Shown here: positions 16,801 to 20,078 of the stretch, piece by piece | Layout: each line of letters starts with the position of its first letter | Numbering within the stretch: position 1 is the first letter of the stretch | Assembly: GCA_947474715.1 (NCBI GenBank) | Contig: CANJJT010000076.1 | Location: 1-20,078 of the forward strand | DNA: 20,078 nt | Origin: CAIYPG01 sp903864555 | Lineage (GTDB): Bacteria; Pseudomonadota; Gammaproteobacteria; Burkholderiales; SG8-39 | Reading direction: 5' to 3' | Notes under the pieces: model-generated | Told to the model about the DNA's origin: nothing | Databases searched by the model: none | What the model saw: the letters and a program-made list of their open reading frames with translations, nothing else | Made by a program: the position numbers and the translations under genes

Positions 16801-19800
16801 GGCAGGCGCCAATACCTATGTGGGTAGCACTCTGGTGACTCTGGGAACCCTGAAACTGGGTGCCACGGGAGATGCAAGCAACACGCCCCTGGGCACCACC
16901 GCGCTGGGTACCACTGTCAGCAACGGAGCAGTACTCGACTTGAACGGCCAGACCCTCGGCACGGCCGAAGCGCTAACGCTGAACGGCACTGGCATCAACG
17001 CGAGTGGGGCACTGACTAACAGTTCCGCGACCGCTGGTAACTACAGCGGTCTGCTGTCCCTGGCCAGTGCATCCCAGGTCGAGACCAATGCAGGGGCCAT
17101 CAACCTCACCCATACGGGGACCATCAGCGGTGCCACCTTCGGGCTGACGCTGGATGGCACCGGAAACGGCTCCATCGCCAGCATCATCGGCACCACCAGC
17201 GGCACTGTCATCAAGAATGGCACCGGAAGCTGGACCCTGAGCGGCGCCAACACCTACACCGGTGCCACCAGCATCAATGCAGGCGTGCTTCGCGCTCAGA
17301 ACAGCAATGCCGTGGGAACGTCCGCTGGAGGCCTGACCATCGCTTCCGGGGCGGCGCTCGAGCTCGACAGCGTGGCAGGCATCACCATTGCCGATGCTAT
17401 CACTGTCAATGGCACCGGCATCAGCGCGGCCGGTGCCATACGAAACATCGCCGGCAGCAACAGCCTGACCGGCGGGATCACGCTGGGCTCAGCGACTCGC
17501 GTCAACTCCGATGCGGGCACCCTGACCGTGGCAACAGGTGGAGTTGGCGGTGCCGGACAAAGCCTCACCGCAGGGGGCAATGGCAGTATCACCATCAGTT
17601 CCGCGATAGCAACCACCTCTGGCACCCTGACCAAGGACGGCACCGGCACCCTGACGCTTTCAGGTACCAATACTTACACCGGTGCTACGGCGATCAATGC
17701 CGGTGTTCTGCGGGCAGAAAACAATGCCGCACTCGGCACCGCGGCAGGGGGCACCACGGTGGCCTCGAGTGCTGCGCTGGAACTCAATGGTGGCACCCTT
17801 ACCGTAGCGGAAGCGGTCACGATCAATGGCACCGGCATCGCAAATGCCGGCGCCATCAGGAATGTCGCCGGCACGAACAGTATCACCGGTGGCCTCACCC
17901 TGGGTAGCGCAGCCCGTATCAATTCGGATGCAGGCAGCCTGACCATCAGCACGACTGGCATTGGCGGTGCCACACTGGGCCTGACTGCAGGTGGGGCCGG
18001 CGACCTGACGATCAGCTCCAACATCACGACCACGAGTGGCACGCTGACCAAGGATGGCCTGGGGACGCTGATTCTTTCCGGCACCAACACCTACACAGGT
18101 GCCACGGCCATCAATGCCGGTATCCTGCGTGCGCAGAGCAATGCGGCACTGGGCACGGCTGCCGGCGGTACCACCATTGCCGCGGATGCCGCTCTGGAGA
18201 TCAGCGGCAGCGGACTGAGCCTGGCGGAATCGCTCAACATCGCCGGCACCGGAATCAGCAGCGGCGGGGCTGTGCGCAATCTGGCGAACAACAACACCCT
18301 AACCGGGGGACTGGTCCTCTCCAGTGCCGCGCGGATCAACTCCGATGCCGGGACGCTTTCGATCTCCACCGGAGGGATCAGCGGTGCATTCAATCTGACG
18401 GCCGGAGGCAGCGGCAATGTCACCGTCAATTCAGCCATCACCACGGGAACCGGCGGCGTAAGCAAGGATGGCACGGGGACACTCACCCTGGCCAATGCCG
18501 GCAACAGCTTTACCGGGGCACTGACCCTCAATCGCGGCACCACCAGCGTGACCACGCTGGCCAATTCAGGCGCCAACAGCGCGGCGGGAGCCGGCAGCTC
18601 CATTGTTCTGGGCAGTGCCGACGCAGCCAATCTCACCTACACAGGGACAAGCACTTCCATCAACCGCAGCCTGACGATCGGGGGTGCCGGCGGCGGCACC
18701 CTGCAGGCCAGCGGTTCAAGCCAGACACTCACCCTGAGCGGCGCGGTCGCCGGAACCGCGGGCCCGCTCACCATCGCTGCCGGCACCAATAACATTGCCC
18801 TTACCGGCACCAGCAACACCTTGGGCACGGTGGCAATTACCTCCGGCAACGACATCAGCCTGCGCAGTGCCAACCTGACGCTGGGCGCATCGACGGTATC
18901 CGGCACTCTCGACGCACGGGGAACCGGCAACGTCACGGTTTCGGCCACCCAGACCGTTACCGGCGCGGTGACCATCGTTGCCGACGGAACACTCGCCCTG
19001 AATGGCAGCATCAACACTTCAGCCGGCGGCAATGCCATCACACTGGCAGGCAATACCGTCTTCACGCGCGATGCAGGCGCCAATCTGAGCATGGGCGGCG
19101 GCGGACGCTGGGTCATCTATTCGGCAGACCCCGACCAGAACACTTTCAACGGCCTGGCCAGCGGAAATTCTGCAGTCTGGACAAAGACATTTGCAGTAAA
19201 TCCGCCATCGGGGATTGCTTCGGGGAACCGATACGTCTTTTCCGCAACACCGACCCTGACCTATACATCGACCAATCTGTCCAAGACCTATGGCGACGAC
19301 GCCTCGGCATCCTTGCCGGCTGCCTATTCCATCAGCGGCCTGCGGGGCGATTATGGCGGGGTCATGACTGCAGACACATTAGGCTCGGTGGTTACGGGGT
19401 CGCCTTCCCTGACTTCAGCGGGTTCAGCCGCCAGTGCCAATGTGGCCGGATCTCCGTACACCATCAATATCGCTACCGGAACTCTCGCCGCAAGCTCGGG
19501 CTATGCCCTTGCCTACAATTCGGCGGGGCAACTCACCGTCAACAAGGCTGCACTCACTGCCACCGCTGATGACAAGAGCAAGACCTACGGGGGCAGCGAT
19601 CCAACACTGAGCTACACCGTCAACGCCACGCAACTCAAGAATGGCGACACCGCTGCGGTCGTCTCCGGTGTGAACCTCTCCGCCCCTACTGCCGCTGCAG
19701 CCACCGCCGGCACCCACACCATCACCGCCACCGGTGGCACCGCATCGAACTACACCGTCACCGCCGGCAATGGCACGCTGACGGTGGCCAAGGCGGCGCT

Positions 19801-20078
19801 CACCGCCACCGCCGATGACAAGAGCAAGACTTACGGCGGGACTGATCCGACCCTGAGCTACAGCGTCGGCGGCACGCTCTTCTACGGTGACACTGCTGCG
19901 GTCGTCTCCGGCGTGAACCTCTCCGCCCCGACCGCGGCTGCGGCCACCGCCGGCACCCATACCATCACCGCCACCGGTGGCACCGCATCGAACTACACCG
20001 TCACCGCCGGCAATGGCACGCTGACGGTGGCCAAGGCGGCGCTCACCGCCACCGCCGATGACAAGAGCAAGACTTACG
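10877..20078 (+). CDS. Giant FHA-like adhesin/exoprotein with TPS domain, beta-strand repeats and MBG repeats (3' end outside window)
   Basis: Open reading frame of at least 3067 codons with no stop to the window end. A signal peptide covers residues 1–24 (cleavage probably after ASG). Residues about 25–170 form the filamentous hemagglutinin N-terminal (two-partner secretion) domain: NTPGTVINWQGFSIGANE, VLNRVIGGDPSNILG, and the NPNG motif at 105–108 followed by DVGGFIASTL. To about residue 420 a beta-helix region continues. From there to about 2550 the protein consists of Gly/Thr/Ala/Asn-rich autotransporter-type repeats ending in GTWTLSGANTYTG-like strands. A linker with GRWVIYSADPDQNTFNGL leads to a YDG/MBG section beginning SKTYGDD. 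I see no cysteine after residue 17. Predicted surface or secreted fibre for adhesion or biofilm. A TpsB pore protein is expected but not in view. A TGA at 10859–10861 rules out earlier starts. Confidence 0.93.
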   Translation, partial: MHPQFPHKLMALALASCFSAGASGNPVGPAVAIGNASVQRAGNTLNITNTPGTVINWQGFSIGANEVTRFIQSGPESAVLNRVIGGDPSNILGQLLSNGRVFLLNPNGVFIGGGAVIDVGGFIASTLKLSDADFLAGRFKFDDIAGAGRIVNQGTIRTPEHGKVFLIAPDIENNGLITSPSGEITLAAGRKVELVNAASPDVRVELSAPEDKAVNVGQLIAASGAVGIFGTTVRNAGTISANSARLGENGRIALVARGITLEAGSKTTANGTSGGLVRIDAGNGTLEAAGEISAIGSAGKGGEIVLTGQRVGLFQQARVDASGERGGGMVLVRGDYQGANPEVGNAKLTVIGPQVEIRADALDAGKGGKVVVWADDTTRYHGSISARGGPQGGDGGMVEVSGKDTLSYKGRVDTRAPLGRTGSLLLDPANIVITNGSGDSTDDGADVSTTSFAGNPSGVTGSVSSGDNPGGGTLTLFESELEGIAAGTNLTLAATNAITINNLADDNLNLAQTGGGSVSFSSASFNMHASDIITTAGAAINITTSGSTTAGGLNAAGGAITLNTGGTSSVSGTIAGSGTTLEKLGAGTLTLGGTNTHTGTTTVSAGTLTLTGGAAIANNAAVNLGTSGAVLNVVNAEVLGSLSGVAGTTVNLNTATLTTGDAGNATFAGLIQGAGNLVKNGSGAWTLSGSNTFTGLTTINAGTLKLGAAGDASNTPLGTVANGTLVRPGATLDLNGYSLGTAEALAINGTGAASAGALTNSAAGAASYSGLVTLGMASSITSSAGDISLTHPGPITGNGFALTLGGSGNGTMSSIIGTGAGTVTKEGAGTWTLSALNTYTGATTVNAGTLRFGTNSAIAGSATTVNNGGTLDLNNFSGTIGALAVNSGVTGGQVTTGTGTLTLGGDITSTGGSATASISGNLNLGGVTRNITTTNAADGLGISAVISGTAGITKAGAGTVTLSGANSYTGLTTISAGTLKLGAAGDATNTPLGTVLSGTTVASGAVLDLNGYSLGAAEPLTLAGTGIASSGALSNSGGAATYSGLVTLSSAALIKAGAGDINLSNTGAITGAGLGLTLDGTANGSIAGNIATVTGSLTKNGTGTWTLTGNSNFSGATAINSGVLSFSGADGGNSGQSAYTVSAGGTLKLDNSGANNSARINDGSNLTMTGGELLVTGNASTNTSESLGVLTLSTGHSTVTLNPDAARNTRLNFGSLTRTAGATGLFRGTQLGNSTVAAQTAGESNITFTAAPALTGSGGNAGTTTVSILNASIGAGGAGGTSNSGSDFLTYDPPTGTLNGLRPLTAGEYAATPATGVNLKLSSSRVGNDSVSVNSLLLSGGINYDFNTSGGADTLTVTSGNILSAGGSNSIQNTLNTGALAFGTTEAKMFAVSGLTLGSNTPITGTGGLTMSGTGTLLENRATALTGGITVNQGTLRSGIASAFASQALTVRSPATFDLNGNNQTVSGTTSLTLDAGTTGASILGAGTLTVGGNIAVNVNGAGATGASIASNLALAAAPTITVTDGATANDLTISSVISGAATSLSTAGTGTLLLSGENTHTGSTLITAGTLKLGAAGNGTNTPLGTVAGATSITANAALDLNGFTLSTAEPLTISGTGVSSGGALTNSSGSAVSYSGLLTLGAAASVVANAGDINLTHAGTITGATFGLTLGGSGNGSLASILGTTSGTLTKAGTGTWTVSGASTYTGLTSIGAGTLKLGAASGATNTPLGTVAAGTSITAGAALDLNGFTLGTNEALTLNGTGINNGGALTNSSGTAANYTGLVTLGSASSILTNAGNINLTNTGTTLGAGFGLTLGGSGNGSIAGIIGTTTGGLTKNGSGTWTLSGANTYTGTTTINAGTLQYGASNAISTGAVTVNDGGALNLAGFSDSVGAITVNGGNTGGSITTGAGTLTTTGTVTSAGGSNASIAGNLAMPAAASITVTNAGDTLSIPAIISGAGTSLSKTGTGTLVMAGANTYVGSTLVTLGTLKLGATGDASNTPLGTTALGTTVSNGAVLDLNGQTLGTAEALTLNGTGINASGALTNSSATAGNYSGLLSLASASQVETNAGAINLTHTGTISGATFGLTLDGTGNGSIASIIGTTSGTVIKNGTGSWTLSGANTYTGATSINAGVLRAQNSNAVGTSAGGLTIASGAALELDSVAGITIADAITVNGTGISAAGAIRNIAGSNSLTGGITLGSATRVNSDAGTLTVATGGVGGAGQSLTAGGNGSITISSAIATTSGTLTKDGTGTLTLSGTNTYTGATAINAGVLRAENNAALGTAAGGTTVASSAALELNGGTLTVAEAVTINGTGIANAGAIRNVAGTNSITGGLTLGSAARINSDAGSLTISTTGIGGATLGLTAGGAGDLTISSNITTTSGTLTKDGLGTLILSGTNTYTGATAINAGILRAQSNAALGTAAGGTTIAADAALEISGSGLSLAESLNIAGTGISSGGAVRNLANNNTLTGGLVLSSAARINSDAGTLSISTGGISGAFNLTAGGSGNVTVNSAITTGTGGVSKDGTGTLTLANAGNSFTGALTLNRGTTSVTTLANSGANSAAGAGSSIVLGSADAANLTYTGTSTSINRSLTIGGAGGGTLQASGSSQTLTLSGAVAGTAGPLTIAAGTNNIALTGTSNTLGTVAITSGNDISLRSANLTLGASTVSGTLDARGTGNVTVSATQTVTGAVTIVADGTLALNGSINTSAGGNAITLAGNTVFTRDAGANLSMGGGGRWVIYSADPDQNTFNGLASGNSAVWTKTFAVNPPSGIASGNRYVFSATPTLTYTSTNLSKTYGDDASASLPAAYSISGLRGDYGGVMTADTLGSVVTGSPSLTSAGSAASANVAGSPYTINIATGTLAASSGYALAYNSAGQLTVNKAALTATADDKSKTYGGSDPTLSYTVNATQLKNGDTAAVVSGVNLSAPTAAAATAGTHTITATGGTASNYTVTAGNGTLTVAKAALTATADDKSKTYGGTDPTLSYSVGGTLFYGDTAAVVSGVNLSAPTAAAATAGTHTITATGGTASNYTVTAGNGTLTVAKAALTATADDKSKTY
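12692..12979 (+). repeat. Short beta-strand module (D) opening the repeat array
   Basis: A 96-codon unit starting GTLTLTGG and ending WTLSGSNTFTGLTTINA. It is the first complete strand-repeat unit of the adhesin array and shorter than the later 128–146-codon modules. Its boundaries are set by the same GT(L/V) start used for the others. Confidence 0.6.
12980..14239 (+). repeat. Adhesin repeat block A1–C1–A2
   Basis: A1 (12980–13417, 146 codons) and A2 (13805–14239, 145 codons) both begin GTLKLGAAGDA-NTPLGTV, pass through LDLNGYSLG-AE and SGLVTL, and end in GTWTL and a TG-T strand. C1 (13418–13804, 129 codons) lies between them and begins GTLRFGTNSAIAGS with LDLNNFSG. The units abut exactly. 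Confidence 0.85.
14240..15175 (+). other. Non-repeated insert within the adhesin repeat array
   Basis: A 312-codon stretch that interrupts the modular pattern. It contains LFRGTQLGNS, DFLTYDPPTGTLNGLRPLTAGEYA and GGADTLTVTSG. The FRGT and FLTYD–RPL–EYA pattern is a motif I associate with large autotransporter-type beta-strand proteins. It is in frame with the modules on both sides and has no signs of an insertion sequence. Confidence 0.65.
15176..17281 (+). repeat. Adhesin repeat block C2–A3–A4–C3–A5
   Basis: C2 is 15176–15583 (136 codons), A3 15584–16021, A4 16022–16459, C3 16460–16843 (128 codons) and A5 16844–17281. A3, A4 and A5 are each exactly 438 bp (146 codons). A3 and A4 are in direct tandem and look the most alike. 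Copies differ mainly at synonymous or conservative sites, so the array is old enough to have diverged but is held to fixed length. Confidence 0.85.
17282..18535 (+). repeat. Adhesin tandem repeats B1–B2–B3
   Basis: Three direct tandem modules of 420, 417 and 417 bp (17282–17701, 17702–18118, 18119–18535). Each begins G(V/I)LRA(Q/E), has ALE near residue 25, INGTGI or a variant, GAIRN or GAVRN, an RINSDAG-like stretch, and ends TKDG-GTL and TYTGATAINA. B2 and B3 are closest to each other. They differ from the A class by lacking LKLGA and NTPLGTV. Confidence 0.85.
19547..20078 (+). repeat. MBG-type tandem repeats (two complete, one cut by window end)
   Basis: Units at 19547–19792 (246 bp) and 19793–20035 (243 bp), with a third starting at 20036. 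Each begins AALTATADDKSKTYGG and ends GNGTLTVAK, a pattern of the MBG/YDG repeats found near the C-terminal part of FHA-like adhesins. Bases 19718–19835 and 19961–20078 are identical over 118 bp, so these copies are much more recent than the A, B and C modules. Confidence 0.88.

Noticed and set aside
12097..19960. Chain of long antisense frames opposite the adhesin, rich in Pro, Val, Ala and Leu or in Gly and Arg.
   Set aside because: They are produced by the GC-rich, codon-biased repeats read in reverse; they lack ribosome sites and follow the module periodicity of the + strand protein.
12980..20078. Direct repeats as a CRISPR array or mobile-element repeats.
   Set aside because: Units are 240–440 bp, in one reading frame and encode beta-strand repeats; there are no short repeats with unique spacers and no transposase.

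Overview
The window (about 20 kb, GC-rich) looks like chromosomal DNA of a facultatively anaerobic, nitrate-respiring proteobacterium, most likely a betaproteobacterium. That assignment is an inference from the NarHJI proteins, the narI–parvulin gene order, the SirB, RDD and DUF-type neighbours, and the FHA-like adhesin. No 16S or other marker gene is present.

Region 1 (1–3997, + strand) is the distal part of a nar operon: the 3' two-thirds of narH (cut by the window start), narJ, narI, a parvulin-type (PpiC) prolyl isomerase and a beta-class carbonic anhydrase. They are packed with gaps of 2 to 18 nt or small overlaps, so they probably form one transcript. NarH and NarI are the electron-transfer and membrane heme subunits of nitrate reductase A, NarJ is its maturation chaperone, and the isomerase plausibly helps folding.

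Region 2 (3998–7314, + strand) begins with a 180-bp spacer holding an FNR/Anr-type box and a -10 element at ideal class II spacing. It is followed by a radical SAM protein with a partial SPASM-like tail, a nitronate-monooxygenase-family flavoprotein with a Cys-rich tail, a hemerythrin-domain protein and a SirB-family membrane protein. This looks like a second anaerobically induced unit beside nar. The function of the radical SAM enzyme is unknown.

Region 3 (7315–10545) is housekeeping or stress-type: an RDD membrane protein and a YfcG-like glutathione transferase (both - strand), a divergent quinone-oxidoreductase-like MDR protein (+), then a - strand pair of a conserved hypothetical protein and a small MliC-like lipoprotein.

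Region 4 (10546–20078) is an AT-rich regulatory stretch followed by one very large open reading frame (at least 3067 codons, running off the window). It encodes an FHA-like exoprotein with a signal peptide, a TPS-type N-terminal domain with NPNG motif, a long array of autotransporter-type beta-strand repeats built from three module classes of almost fixed length, and an MBG/YDG repeat tail. No TpsB transporter gene is visible. No tRNA, rRNA, CRISPR array, transposase or phage gene was recognised.
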